DNA from: Tengunoibacter tsumagoiensis
GTDB lineage: Bacteria > Chloroflexota > Ktedonobacteria > Ktedonobacterales > Ktedonobacteraceae
NCBI RefSeq assembly: GCF_003967535.1
Contig: NZ_BIFR01000001.1
Span: 2,975,001-3,039,000, forward strand
Direction: 5' to 3'
Length of the DNA stretch: 64,000 nt
Both the position numbers and the translations under genes were made by a program. Shown here piece after piece: positions 33,940-43,014 of the stretch; within the stretch, counting starts at the first letter, position 1; each line of letters opens with the position of its first letter. Below the pieces are notes generated by a model. It worked only from the letters and a program-made list of their open reading frames with translations, made no database searches and was not told where the DNA came from.

Positions 33940-35898
33940 ATGGATGTACATGCTGTCCTCAAACGACTGTCGGTTCGTGAACAGTTACTTCTCAGTCTGC
34001 TCTGGTTTTCTGTCAATGCACTTTCGGCAGGCCTCTTGCCAGTTATTATTCCCACACAGATTGCACTGTTTGTGACGCCAGGGGTAGTGGGTGATGTGCA
34101 GCAGGCGACCTTTCTGGGCTGGATCTCAACCCTGGGTGCGCTGGTCTCCTTGTTTGTGCCACCGTTGATTGGAATGCTTTCGGACCAGACAACTGGAGCC
34201 TTTGGCCGCCGCCGCCCCTATATTCTATTGGGTGCTTTGTGCACCGTTCTTAGCCTTCCTCTCCTCATCATGGTGAATGGAATCTGGATCTTTATCGCCG
34301 GTCTGGCCATCTTGCAGGTTGGCTTAAATATCTTGACGGCTGGCTATCAGAGCCTGACTCCTGATCTGGTGCCCAAAGAACAGCGTGGAGCGGCTTCTGG
34401 ATATATGGGATTGATGGCCATTCTGGGAAATGTCATGAGTCTTGGTCTGGCGGCCTGGTTATTAAAAGATGTGAGCCTGCAAGCGGTGAATGTCGTTCTT
34501 ATTCAACAAGGGACACGTCTCTTCTATGTGATCACCAGTATCATACTGGTGATTGGAGTATGTATCACAACATTTGGTATTCATGAAATGCCGGTTGTCA
34601 GCATCATCAAGGAGACCAGGCGGCCTCAATTTCAGTGGCGGGCCTGGTTTATACGGAATTGGGTACGGCCCTGGCGAGACTATAATTTTACGGTCGTGTT
34701 TTTGACACGTTTTGCGGTTATGATGGGTCTGACTCTGTTCTTGACGTATATTGAGTATTACTTTGCAGATGTGGCTCATGTGACAAACTTTGTCGCTGCT
34801 ACCGCCGCCGTTGCAGTGCTGGCTTTAGCAGGAGCGGTTGTCAGTGCGTTTGGTCTGGGGATATTCTCTGATCGTGTCAGCCGGGCTCCTCTTGTAAGTG
34901 TTGCGACGATCTTAATGGCACTGGCATCGCTGGCGTTTGTGATCTCTTCAGAGAGTTTTCCGCTCTGGTTACTGGGCATTCTCTTCGGGCTTGGTTATGG
35001 AGCCTATACGAGCGTTGACTGGGCCCTGTCTGTTGATGCTCTGCCCTCATTGGATACTGCTGGGAAGGACCTTGGACTCTGGAATGCTTCATCCACCTTA
35101 CCGGCCATTCTGGCTCCAGTATTGGGAGGGGGAATTATTGTTGTCGTTCATCATTTTGGGCCGACAGCATTAGGATATCGGATAGTGTTTGCCATGGCGA
35201 CCTTCTTCCTGGTACTGGCTGCCATTTTTATCCTCCTGGTGCGTGAAAGTAGCACAAGGGAAAAACCTCAGAACAGAGCGCTGCCGCCAGGATGGAGCTT
35301 CGCTTTTCAGACTCGCGCGGGGAAAGCACGTGGTTTTCTGCGCTTCTGGCCTTTTTGGGAGCATCTTACGAGAAGTCTCTGGCACGTACAATCAATTCCA
35401 GGGGCGCGTTACGATCTTATTCAGGTGCGTTTTACGCGCTATCGTGGGAGGCCCATAGAGCTGCCTTCTGGTGTAAAGATTGTCAAAGGTGACCCTATTA
35501 TCGACCTGCATTTTCGTAATCGTGCTTTTTTAGAGATCTCTACGCATGCTGAATCATGGTCCTATCTGCGTGTTATGGTGCAGAATCTTCAGGCTCTTGC
35601 TCTCTGGACGCAGCAGGCAGATTTTCCGCAACCGATTAAGGCTATCTATGGCGTGACGCTTCTCAGTCGTGGTGCACCGCGTCTGGGCTTTCTGGTGCGA
35701 AAACGGCCTCAGAATCTTCATACATCTCTGGATCGTTTCTTTATGTATGGATTGCTTGTCCTCTATAACCCGGAGGGAAAGGATCGACTCTTAAGAGGAA
35801 CGACGTATGGCAGTTATCCACAAGAAGTCTGGATGGCCTTTGAATCCTTACTAACATATTACCTTCCTGAATCCTCGGAGGATACGTTTGTTCTGTGA
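33940..35898 (+). CDS. MFS transporter fused to a YkoP-like C-terminal domain
   Basis: The protein has 652 residues; the ATG at 33940 has AAGGA upstream. Residues 1-455 form a 12-helix major facilitator of the SLC45/sugar:cation-symporter type, with the GRRRPYI loop after helix 3. Residues about 490-645 are a soluble domain ([44 protein letters not shown]) that resembles YkoP-family proteins linked to lipid or cell-envelope metabolism. The fusion suggests export or import of an envelope precursor with a cytoplasmic processing unit. The substrate is unknown. Confidence 0.75.
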   Translation: MDVHAVLKRLSVREQLLLSLLWFSVNALSAGLLPVIIPTQIALFVTPGVVGDVQQATFLGWISTLGALVSLFVPPLIGMLSDQTTGAFGRRRPYILLGALCTVLSLPLLIMVNGIWIFIAGLAILQVGLNILTAGYQSLTPDLVPKEQRGAASGYMGLMAILGNVMSLGLAAWLLKDVSLQAVNVVLIQQGTRLFYVITSIILVIGVCITTFGIHEMPVVSIIKETRRPQFQWRAWFIRNWVRPWRDYNFTVVFLTRFAVMMGLTLFLTYIEYYFADVAHVTNFVAATAAVAVLALAGAVVSAFGLGIFSDRVSRAPLVSVATILMALASLAFVISSESFPLWLLGILFGLGYGAYTSVDWALSVDALPSLDTAGKDLGLWNASSTLPAILAPVLGGGIIVVVHHFGPTALGYRIVFAMATFFLVLAAIFILLVRESSTREKPQNRALPPGWSFAFQTRAGKARGFLRFWPFWEHLTRSLWHVQSIPGARYDLIQVRFTRYRGRPIELPSGVKIVKGDPIIDLHFRNRAFLEISTHAESWSYLRVMVQNLQALALWTQQADFPQPIKAIYGVTLLSRGAPRLGFLVRKRPQNLHTSLDRFFMYGLLVLYNPEGKDRLLRGTTYGSYPQEVWMAFESLLTYYLPESSEDTFVL

Positions 35899-35949
35899 AG
35901 ATAGGGGAAGAGATCCTCAGTATTAAATCTACCAGCGTAAATTAATGCA

Positions 35950-35992
35950 CGAAAGAAAAAGAGAGTGCCTCTAATGAATACTGGAGGCACTC
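35950..35992 (-). terminator. Rho-independent terminator of the stress-protein gene
   Basis: GAGTGCCTC (35963) and GAGGCACTC (35984) form a 9-bp stem. On the minus strand it is followed by CTTTTTCTTTC. Confidence 0.8.
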
Positions 35993-36016
35993 CCTGAATA
36001 GTGTTTCGGCTATGAA

Positions 36017-37525
36017 CTAGCGATCTCGATTATCGAAATCTGGGTCTTTCTCATTGAAGAAGCCGCGATCTCCACGTATTTCATCGTTGATGATATCCCT
36101 GGTATCGGAGACCTCACCTCGACGGGCATTGCGATCGAGGTCGCGTTTGACTGTTGGGTTGACGTCCGACTGATCGCGCTGTTGCAAGCGATCGGGTCTA
36201 TCCGTATAGCTATGCAGGCCCGTCTGGTCAAAGCTTTCATCGTTCTGGTTGGGCGTACCACGTTGTCCGAAGCGATCAACATCCTTCTCATAGGGCCGAT
36301 TGGGATTGGTATGAGAGAGTGCTTCGCGCTCATGTTCCCAGTTAGATCGCTGCTGTTGAGCGTTTAACGGCGTTCTATTGGCAGGCTCATTAAAGCCACG
36401 TTCGGCCAGTGGATTTCGCTCGATTGGCTGATCCCTTTGAGGGCCAGAAGGATTGGTTCTAAAGGAGGTCTCTTGCTCGCGTTCGCGCCTCTGTCTGGCC
36501 GCTTCAATATCAGCTCCTTTTTGATCAATATTCTCGACCCGATCCGAACCTGAGCCGACCTGTCCCCGTTCATCGGAAGGCATTCCTCGACTGACGAGCT
36601 CTCTATCGAATGTAGGACGAGCATTGAGATCCTCTTGCGAGATCTGACCCGATTGATAGCGTTGAGCTTCACCAGAATAAGGGCGATCCTGCTCTTTTCG
36701 TGGCGGAGTTACCGGTGGAGTCTGTCCTTGTGTCTTAGGCGGTATACCAGTTCCACGTTGTGGCGCAGGTGGGTTTGTGGGCATCGTCGGGTTTGCCGCC
36801 GCCTCTGGTCGTGGAACGCCTGGAGGCATGTTTTCCGGTGGGCGTTGTGGCATCTTCGGAGCTTCAGGAGTGGGCGGTCTGGGAGTGCCTGGAGCTGAAC
36901 CAGTGAACCCGGACCCGGATGGAGCCGTAGGCATCTTTGGAGCTTCAGGAGTGGGAGGTTTGAAGCTACCTGGAGCTGAACCGGTCTGCTGCGTAGGCGT
37001 ATTGGTTGGTGCATTGCTTCCAAATGGAGCTGTTGTAGATTGAGGCGGAACAGTATAGCCAGGTTGTGTGCTCTCTCTTGTCTGTCCAGGTATATTGCTG
37101 GCAGCAGCCCCCATTGTTGGAGCACCTGGCTGGGAGCCAGTCTGCGTCTCTTGTGGACGAGTTGTAGAAGCTCGGTGATGATAATCGAAGGCACCCATAC
37201 TGCGCAACATCGTTGCAGCCTCAGTTGAGCGGTTGAGAGATTGGACAGAGACAATCGTACGACCTGCATGATGTTCCTGGGCATAATATTGAGCTTCATC
37301 GTGAGAGAGCCCCATCCCCAGCAGATCATTCATCACCGCATCAGAGCCACCTTCCTGTCCAGTAAAGAGACTTTTAATGCTCTCTAAAATGCTCCCAGCC
37401 TCTCCTCTCGTAGAGTGGCGAATCATATCACCAGGAAATCCTGCATTTGTGAGGGCTTCAATGGCTCGTTCGGCCATCGTGCGATCGTTAAATACTCCTA
37501 CAATGATGGATTCTCGCATTGCCAT
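36017..37525 (-). CDS. General-stress-protein-like domain with long disordered tail
   Basis: The protein has 502 residues, with AGAGGAG before the ATG. Residues 5-115 match the YflT/GSP17M-like stress domain (SIIVGVFNDRTMAERAIEALTNAGF ... GRTIVSV). The rest is disordered. A Pro/Thr/Gln region (125-285) contains two copies of PPTPEAPKMP, and a charged Arg/Asp/Asn-rich region runs to the end (DTRDIINDEIRGDRGFF). There is no membrane segment. The function is unknown; such proteins are often induced by stress. Confidence 0.75.
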   Translation of the reverse strand: MAMRESIIVGVFNDRTMAERAIEALTNAGFPGDMIRHSTRGEAGSILESIKSLFTGQEGGSDAVMNDLLGMGLSHDEAQYYAQEHHAGRTIVSVQSLNRSTEAATMLRSMGAFDYHHRASTTRPQETQTGSQPGAPTMGAAASNIPGQTRESTQPGYTVPPQSTTAPFGSNAPTNTPTQQTGSAPGSFKPPTPEAPKMPTAPSGSGFTGSAPGTPRPPTPEAPKMPQRPPENMPPGVPRPEAAANPTMPTNPPAPQRGTGIPPKTQGQTPPVTPPRKEQDRPYSGEAQRYQSGQISQEDLNARPTFDRELVSRGMPSDERGQVGSGSDRVENIDQKGADIEAARQRREREQETSFRTNPSGPQRDQPIERNPLAERGFNEPANRTPLNAQQQRSNWEHEREALSHTNPNRPYEKDVDRFGQRGTPNQNDESFDQTGLHSYTDRPDRLQQRDQSDVNPTVKRDLDRNARRGEVSDTRDIINDEIRGDRGFFNEKDPDFDNRDR

Positions 37526-37917
37526 ATGTTTTCTCCTCTGTAACGTTTAGGTGCTAGACCATTGGACGAGTCTGACTCTGGTGAGCTTGTGTCTCTCCCT
37601 CCTCTTCAATACGTATTCCCAGGCATCCCCTCTGCGATGGTGCAGAACACAATACAATGAGGGGTGCTTCAGGTTTAGATACATTCCTTACTATCCTGGC
37701 ACGCATAATATGTAGAAATAGTTACACTGTTCCTTTTCAAGCTGATCTACCATACCGTTTTACGGACACACAAAAAACGCTTGCATAGAAAGCAAGACTC
37801 ATGTTGTTGATGCAATGCTCATCAGCAGAAAATGGAAGAAAGGCTATAAAAATAGTCTATTGTTGTGTTATAATCAATTGTATTGATGTGTTTATTTATA
37901 TGGGCAATGGGAGCGTT
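37526..37917. other. Intergenic region between divergent genes
   Basis: No RNA or gene is recognised. It probably carries promoters for the stress-protein gene and the membrane-protein gene. Confidence 0.4.
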
Positions 37918-38619
37918 ATGAGATCAATCAGTAATTTACCGGGTGCCATTTTTCGGCTATTCATTTTTATATTTGGAACGCAGGCGGGCCGTATTACGAC
38001 AGGTGTGCTCTTGATTATTGGAGGTATGATTTATGGAATTACCTCGCATCAGATTGTGTATCGCCATATTACAGGAAACTTCAAGATTCATGTTCTGGAT
38101 GATGGGAACGATTATTTTGAGGACCTCAATGCCCAGACAAAGACCTATTATGCAGTCGATAGCGCGAATTTTACTCCCTATCCAGAAGGTGAAATCCTCA
38201 CAAATGGAGTGGCCGTTACGTCGCTAACCTATGTGGCAGATGCGCATTATTCAATTAATATTGAATTAGCCAATGCTCCTAGCCTGGTTGGAACGGCTTA
38301 TACTGCGGTTCAATTTACGATGGAAAGTCAGGGCAGTGCGCCATCAAGCTATGCTTTTGCTGACTATAGTCAGCATCCCGATGGCTATTACGATAATCAC
38401 TGGTGGGTAGGTGGTATCTTTGCGGGTTTTGGCGTCTTGTTTCTTTATGCCGCTCTGATGATTCATTTTATTGTCAAAATGAAAAATGCCAATCGTCGTG
38501 ATGAGGACGATCTGCCATTAGAAAAAATTCGCTGGAAACGAGATCCCTGGAGTCGGCATAATGTGAGTTACAAACAACAGCCTGATCCTGGGACAGCGTT
38601 CAAGAAATATACACAATAG
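37918..38619 (+). CDS. Membrane protein with extracytoplasmic domain
   Basis: The protein has 233 residues; the start at 37918 follows GGGAG. Two membrane helices are seen at about 20-42 (TTGVLLIIGGMIYGI) and 165-190 (GGIFAGFGVLFLYAALMIHFIV). Between them is a domain of about 120 residues rich in Tyr, Asn and Asp, probably outside. A basic cytoplasmic tail ends the protein. No family is recognised. Confidence 0.65.
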   Translation: MRSISNLPGAIFRLFIFIFGTQAGRITTGVLLIIGGMIYGITSHQIVYRHITGNFKIHVLDDGNDYFEDLNAQTKTYYAVDSANFTPYPEGEILTNGVAVTSLTYVADAHYSINIELANAPSLVGTAYTAVQFTMESQGSAPSSYAFADYSQHPDGYYDNHWWVGGIFAGFGVLFLYAALMIHFIVKMKNANRRDEDDLPLEKIRWKRDPWSRHNVSYKQQPDPGTAFKKYTQ

Positions 38620-38667
38620 CTTGCAAAACGCAGCAGGTATATCTAAGAGAGTTCTATTCTTATGACT

Positions 38668-38707
38668 AAAAGGAAGGTGAGAAGAGGTAGATCTCTTGCC
38701 TTCCTTT
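38668..38707 (+). terminator. Imperfect terminator hairpin
   Basis: AAAAGGAAGG and CCTTCCTTT arms form the base of a roughly 16-bp imperfect stem downstream of the membrane-protein gene. Confidence 0.55.
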
Positions 38708-38743
38708 ATGCCAGATATCCTCTTAATCATGAAATAGATTCTG

Positions 38744-38773
38744 TTGACAAATGAGCATATATAGACTTATAAT
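38744..38773 (+). promoter_or_regulatory. Consensus promoter of the lipoprotein gene
   Basis: A perfect TTGACA (38744-38749) and a perfect TATAAT (38768-38773) have an 18-base spacer. The start would be near 38780, about 40 bases before the GTG start codon. Confidence 0.8.
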
Positions 38774-38819
38774 TCTCTCTCATGTTGTGATTCTCATTTT
38801 TTGAGAGGATATTAAGTTA

Positions 38820-39509
38820 GTGAGAAAATGCCCCTTTCGATTGCCACTTTTGTGTATTATCTGTCTGCTTTCTTTATCTTTTTGTATACTTGTAGGATGT
38901 AGCAATACTAGTGGTACTACTAATAGTACCTCATTACCAACTTCAACAAGTACTTCCGTTAAAGGACCGGGATCTCAAGCTTTAACAGCAACGGCACAAA
39001 CCACAGCTATCACAACGCATTGCCCTCTCATAAGTCTCCCTCAACCTTCTCCTGAAGAGGGAATTGTGTACAACGACAAGACCTATCCGTTCACATTGAC
39101 AATTCCGATAGGATGGAATGAAACAGCCTTTTCCACGTCAAGTGCTGATCAATCTTCTACCTTTTATCAAATCTGGTTGACTCCGAAATCCCTTCCTCAT
39201 CCAGCCTCTGCTGAAGAAGCTCTTCGATATCCGGAAGCGATACAATTCACGGTGCTCCTATCTGGCCCTTCAGCGGACTATACAAAGATTGGATTTACTC
39301 CAGAAGCTGATCCTGTCGTGATCGATCATATTCAAACACCATTCTATCAGCGGACCTCTCCAAACTGTGGTGAGGTAAACTTTGCAGCGGGACCTATCAC
39401 TATTGGTGGAAAAGCGTATTCATTCTACTTAGAAACGAGAGATCCGCCCAGGAAAGAAGATGTTGCAATATTTCTGAAGGTACTCCAAAGTTTTACATAT
39501 ACAGGCTAA
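38820..39509 (+). CDS. Secreted lipoprotein of unknown function
   Basis: The protein has 229 residues from GTG 38820. The signal peptide MRKCPFRLPLLCIICLLSLS ends in a lipobox LVGC (Cys27). A Ser/Thr-rich linker (28-65) follows, then a compact domain (about 75-229) with YPFTLTIPIGWNE, resembling the small beta-alpha domains of PsbP/LpqN-like lipoproteins. It is expected to be anchored outside the cell membrane. The family is uncertain. Confidence 0.8.
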   Translation: MRKCPFRLPLLCIICLLSLSFCILVGCSNTSGTTNSTSLPTSTSTSVKGPGSQALTATAQTTAITTHCPLISLPQPSPEEGIVYNDKTYPFTLTIPIGWNETAFSTSSADQSSTFYQIWLTPKSLPHPASAEEALRYPEAIQFTVLLSGPSADYTKIGFTPEADPVVIDHIQTPFYQRTSPNCGEVNFAAGPITIGGKAYSFYLETRDPPRKEDVAIFLKVLQSFTYTG

Positions 39510-39651
39510 AATCTCCTTTTTATAGGTGTGCTATAGGTGTACAGATCAAGCTTTAAGATCAGAAGATGGTGAGCCAGATATCCTCTTTACTTGACAGTAG
39601 CGATAAAATACATAAGTTATTGATATATATTCTTTATTGGAGGATAATCGT

Positions 39652-40383
39652 ATGCCAAAGCTGAATCAAGTAATTGCGATAGAAAAAGGGACAAAAAGCC
39701 GTTCATTGCAGGAACTCACAGATGCTCATCATTCTCTGCAAAAGCCCACTCTTCTCTCTGGTATCTCACGAACCTACCGCCCAAAGGATGAAGAGGGTGA
39801 GCAGCTGCCACCAGAGTCGACGCGTGTCCAACTGCGTTCTGAGGAGATTATTCGTCAGACAACTGATTCTCTGGTCAAATTATTTGATATTGTGGCGACC
39901 AAAGATTGGGCCAACTGTAAGGCGAAAGCTGATGTCGTGGTAGATGGGACGGTTCTGCTGTCACAAGTCCCTGCAACTTATCTCCTGTTTCTGGAGAAAC
40001 AGTTGGTAGATCTACATACATTTATTAAGAAGTTGCCTGTTCTGGATGCAGCAGAGAGCTGGACGTTCGACACCTCAGCCGATTGCTGGGCGACGGAACC
40101 TGTGCAGACGTTGAAGACGAAGAAGGTGCCACGCAACCATGTGAAGGCCGAGGCTACAGAGAAGCATCCGGCGCAGGTAGAAGTCTACTACGAAGATATT
40201 GTGGTAGGGAGCTGGCGTACGGTGAAATTTTCAGGAGCATTACCGGCTCAGCGTGTGAATGAGCTCCTGGCTCGTGTAGAAAAGTTGCAAGAGGCCGTGA
40301 AGTTTGCACGTGAAGAGGCGAACAATCTGGAAGTTGAAGAGCAGAAATTAGGGGCCAAAGTCTTTCAATATCTCTTTAAATAG
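39652..40383 (+). CDS. DUF7873-type protein, linked to the tRNA-like RNAs
   Basis: The protein has 243 residues, starting MPKLNQVIAIEKGTKSR at the ATG with GGAGGA before it. It resembles a family of unknown function found in actinobacteria, Chloroflexota and some phages, with conserved YRPKDEEGE, TKDWANCKAKADVVVDG, LLFLEKQLVDLHTF and KFAREEANN. It is soluble, mixed alpha/beta, and ends in a helix. The next feature, 20 bases downstream, is the promoter of an RNA unit with two permuted tRNA-like structures. The protein may bind, protect or process those RNAs; this is inferred from position only. Confidence 0.75.
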   Translation: MPKLNQVIAIEKGTKSRSLQELTDAHHSLQKPTLLSGISRTYRPKDEEGEQLPPESTRVQLRSEEIIRQTTDSLVKLFDIVATKDWANCKAKADVVVDGTVLLSQVPATYLLFLEKQLVDLHTFIKKLPVLDAAESWTFDTSADCWATEPVQTLKTKKVPRNHVKAEATEKHPAQVEVYYEDIVVGSWRTVKFSGALPAQRVNELLARVEKLQEAVKFAREEANNLEVEEQKLGAKVFQYLFK

Positions 40384-40402
40384 CCTGTAAGCCTTTTTTT
40401 AC

Positions 40403-40431
40403 TTGCATTTGGCCGTGTTTTCCAGTATCCT
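40403..40431 (+). promoter_or_regulatory. Promoter of the permuted-tRNA unit
   Basis: TTGCAT (40403-40408) and TATCCT (40426-40431) are exactly 17 bases apart. The start would be near 40438, just before the first RNA structure. Confidence 0.6.
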
Positions 40432-40457
40432 ATAGCTGGAGTACAAATTTAGACTCA

Positions 40458-40554
40458 GACCGTAGACTAAACGGTCGGACGTTTCAGCGCAGGTTCGATT
40501 CCTGCACCCGCCAGTGCGTGGCGGGTTAGCCCAAATAAGGTAGAGGCAGCGTCC
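40458..40554 (+). ncRNA. Circularly permuted tRNA-like gene 1
   Basis: The tRNA parts occur in the order 3' half, then 5' half. The 3' half holds an anticodon-stem strand GGACGT (40477-40482), the T-arm GCAGG-TTCGATT-CCTGC (40489-40505), acceptor strand ACCCGCC (40506-40512) and discriminator A. After a 6-base linker GTGCGT comes the 5' half: acceptor GGCGGGT (40520-40526, perfect 7-bp match), T8-A9, and a D-arm with AAATAAGGTAG loop and conserved GG. GCGTCC (40549-40554) then pairs with GGACGT. The upstream flank (40458-40476) forms its own 6-bp hairpin. The opened anticodon loop is where the RNA ends lie. Confidence 0.75.
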
Positions 40555-40617
40555 AGCCACCCCATGTTGAGACTCTCACTCCAAGTCTTAGCATTCTCGC
40601 CGAGCGCCAGATCAAGT

Positions 40618-40723
40618 GCTTAAAGTCGATGCTCATCGAGTGTTGGTTCAACTCCAACCTGCCTCGTTTCGTGAGGCGGTAGTTCAATGGTAGAACGCGG
40701 TGACTTGAAACTGAACTTTAAGC
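40618..40723 (+). ncRNA. Circularly permuted tRNA-like gene 2
   Basis: The order is the same as in the first copy. TCATCG (40633-40638), T-arm GTTGG-TTCAACT-CCAAC (40642-40658), acceptor CTGCCTC (40659-40665) and discriminator G come first. Then a 6-base linker TTTCGT, acceptor GAGGCGG (40673-40679, one G-U), T8-A9, D-arm GTTC-AATGGTA-GAAC, and CGGTGA (40698-40703), which pairs with TCATCG. The flanks GCTTAAAGT (40618) and ACTTTAAGC (40715) add a 9-bp helix beyond the anticodon stem. CTTGAAA (40704-40710) looks like an anticodon loop reading TGA, if splicing joins it to TCATC. Confidence 0.8.
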
Positions 40724-40761
40724 TTAAATGCCGTTGGTGCGTGCAAATGGGCGAAAAAATT

Positions 40762-40800
40762 GGGCCTGGAATAGGCTACATTCCAGGCCCTTCTTCCTTT
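40762..40800. terminator. Bidirectional terminator
   Basis: An 11-bp perfect stem (GGGCCTGGAAT / ATTCCAGGCCC) is followed by TTCTTCCTTT on the plus strand. On the minus strand it is followed by AATTTTTTC. It ends the permuted-tRNA unit and the leftward lipoprotein gene. Confidence 0.9.
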
Positions 40801-40803
40801 CCT

Positions 40804-41985
40804 CTATTGATAGTGCTCGATAGTGAGATCCTCAAGCAGACCAATTTTGTAGAGCTTATGTGTCGCCCCTTTTTTCGCTTTTTGCGGGTTGAATGTCTGT
40901 TCTGTGAACCAGATCTTTCCAGTACTGGTCTGTATAATTTTTTCAGGAAGTCGATTGGCGAATGTGATGGTGTTTGTTGTGCCATCAGTAGTCATGCGAC
41001 TGATCTTTCCAATAATAGTGGTCGAAGCAGAGATATCTAATGGAGCCTCAGTAAACCAGAGTTTTCCATCAGGGCCGCTGGTGATATCGTTAATCTGGGT
41101 ATGTTGCTGTGAGATCTGGGTGACTTTTCTCTCTTTATCGATATATCCGATATAGGCAGGATGATTTGCAGTGGGGATATCGGCAAACCAGATCGTTCCA
41201 TCACTGCTTGCATTAATAAAGGTGGGTAGTTCATCATTCTCTAAGGGATACTCATGCAACGTGCCAGTGGGCGTGATCTGACCAATATGACCGATCTCTG
41301 TGAACCAGAGGTTGCCATCAGCTCCGGCGGCAATTGCCTGTGGATTCCCTGTTTGGGGCGGAAGAGGATACTCCTGAACATCTCCTTGTAGAGTGAGGCA
41401 GCCAATCGCATTTGGTTCTGCAAACCAGAGATCTCCATTAGCCGTTGCCGTAATTGCCTGGGGAATATGCCCATCTGGAATCAGAAACTCACTCACAACT
41501 CCTTCAGGCGTGATCTTCCCAATCTTATTATTGGGTTCGTCAAGCACATATTCGGTGAACCAGATAGTATGATCCGCTCCCAGCGTGAGATGGCTTACCA
41601 GAGCTTGCGGCGTCGGAAGAGGATATTCATGAAGCACTCCGTTGCTGGTCATCTGAGCAATCTTTGTCGTGAGATTCCCATCACTTTCAGCAAACCAGAG
41701 ATTTCCCTGGCCATCAAGCGCGACTGCACCAGGCGTAAAAGCAGAGGAGAGGGGAAACTCCTGCAAACTGGCAGGATGGTTTGCCTGCACAGTAGGCGTC
41801 GAGACTGGTGAAGGCAATAAAGGTTGATTGCATCCAGTCAGAAATGAAATACAGAGAATAAGGAGTATCATGCACCATGATACTCGCCTGAACTGAACAA
41901 CGGATCTGCAAAAAGCATAGATATGAATATAGAATCTTTTGGATATTTTGAATATGTAGAGCGCTCTGGAAGGGTAGTGCAGCAT
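40804..41985 (-). CDS. Vgb-like seven-bladed beta-propeller lipoprotein
   Basis: The protein has 393 residues. The ATG at 41985 has an AGGAG site 9 bases upstream, giving a long basic N-terminus before the hydrophobic stretch MILLILCISFLTGC, whose cysteine (about residue 52) is a lipobox. Seven blades each carry L/I-W-F-A/T-E/D (NLWFAE, TIWFTE, DLWFAE, NLWFTE, TIWFAD, KLWFTE, KIWFTE). The fold matches virginiamycin B lyase/streptogramin lyase-like propellers. With a lipid anchor it probably acts outside the cell, so antibiotic inactivation is not assured. Confidence 0.85.
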   Translation of the reverse strand: MLHYPSRALYIFKISKRFYIHIYAFCRSVVQFRRVSWCMILLILCISFLTGCNQPLLPSPVSTPTVQANHPASLQEFPLSSAFTPGAVALDGQGNLWFAESDGNLTTKIAQMTSNGVLHEYPLPTPQALVSHLTLGADHTIWFTEYVLDEPNNKIGKITPEGVVSEFLIPDGHIPQAITATANGDLWFAEPNAIGCLTLQGDVQEYPLPPQTGNPQAIAAGADGNLWFTEIGHIGQITPTGTLHEYPLENDELPTFINASSDGTIWFADIPTANHPAYIGYIDKERKVTQISQQHTQINDITSGPDGKLWFTEAPLDISASTTIIGKISRMTTDGTTNTITFANRLPEKIIQTSTGKIWFTEQTFNPQKAKKGATHKLYKIGLLEDLTIEHYQ

Positions 41986-42343
41986 AAAAATAAACTCCTA
42001 CAGGTGACAGCTTCTCAGGATGAAAAGAGGGCACGACAATGATCAAGCTCTTTTGAACGAACGAAAGAGCGCATTCCAGAGCCAACTGATGAGCCAACTT
42101 GTGAGCAAGCTGATGAGCCAATCTATGAAATTATAGGGTATTTGCTTGAGTTTTTCCAGCGTTTAGCGGGGCCAAAAAAGGACTTGCATGGAATTCTGGT
42201 AGAGGAGAGATCGCTTTTTTTTCTTTATTTGCGCTTCCAGCCGGGAGATCTGGTTCAAATCAAAATGTACCAGCTATTGTTGTTCTTGTAATAAGCATAA
42301 GATCTGAGATCTGGCCGCCTCTTCTCGGCTTCAAAAGAAAAGT

Positions 42344-42372
42344 AGGCCAGCAGATAATAATTCTGCTGGCCT
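42344..42372 (+). terminator. Hairpin terminator
   Basis: AGGCCAGCAG and CTGCTGGCCT form a perfect 10-bp stem with a 9-base loop, followed by GCTCTTTCATTT. Confidence 0.6.
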
Positions 42373-42475
42373 GCTCTTTCATTTCAAACATACGATTCTT
42401 ACTGGAGCAGAGATAATCAATAGAGAGCATTGTAAAGAAGTAGTAGCTAGCTATTTTTTGTCTCAAGTAAGATAG

Positions 42476-42497
42476 CCCATCTCAGCGACGAGATGGG
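42476..42497 (-). terminator. Short hairpin after the YtxH-like gene
   Basis: CCCATCTC and GAGATGGG form an 8-bp stem just beyond the stop of the leftward gene. Confidence 0.55.
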
Positions 42498-42505
42498 ATG
42501 GATTA

Positions 42506-42856
42506 TTAGTTATTAGAGGGGGTGGAATTGAGCGTACTTTTGGTGGTATCAACAACATCGGAGCTCGATTTTTTAACGGTCGAGGCGGCGTTCTGTGCAA
42601 TATCCCCCAGGTTATTGGCAGAGCTTTTCACTGTAGTCGCGGCCTGTTGGGCATAGTCTTTTAAAGAACCAGCCGTCTGGGAAACGCGGTCAGTGATCTG
42701 CTGGCGATAGACATCAAGCTGCTCATTCTCTGGGATATAGCCGCGCAACTCGCCAACGCGCTCACCGATCAATTTACGCGTCTCTTCGCCACGCAGAGGG
42801 GCAACGAGTAGACCGATGCCAACGCCGAACAGCACGCCTTTCAAGAAATTGTTCAT
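42506..42856 (-). CDS. YtxH-like small stress protein
   Basis: The protein has 116 residues. The N-terminal hydrophobic helix FLKGVLFGVGIGLLVAPLRGEETRKLI is the YtxH signature, and the rest is a long amphipathic helix rich in Ala, Ser and Lys (QQAATTVKSSANNLGDIAQNAA), resembling LEA-type stress proteins. It is probably membrane-tethered in the cytoplasm. The start at 42856 follows AAGGATG. Confidence 0.85.
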   Translation of the reverse strand: MNNFLKGVLFGVGIGLLVAPLRGEETRKLIGERVGELRGYIPENEQLDVYRQQITDRVSQTAGSLKDYAQQAATTVKSSANNLGDIAQNAASTVKKSSSDVVDTTKSTLNSTPSNN

Positions 42857-43014
42857 CCTGCACATCCTTCCTTATGCTCATCAGGTGATGGGACACCTTT
42901 TGTTATTGTTGTATCTTACTGCTTAGATTACGCACAGCATACCCCTTTAGTTTCAATTTTGAGTCTGCTTCAGCAGAAAAAGGGAGCTCAGTTTAAACAT
43001 GGATGACAGAGAGG

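Larger units (their letters stand above)
41986..42505. other. Intergenic stretch with two hairpins
   Basis: Apart from the two hairpins listed separately and a short tandem GATGAGCCAA-like repeat near 42085-42122, nothing is recognised here. Confidence 0.4.

Noticed and set aside
40458-40723. Permuted (two-piece) tmRNA
   Set aside because: Both 5' halves contain a full canonical D-arm with GG in the loop, whereas tmRNA has a reduced D-arm, and no tag-peptide frame is present. The pieces fit permuted tRNA better.
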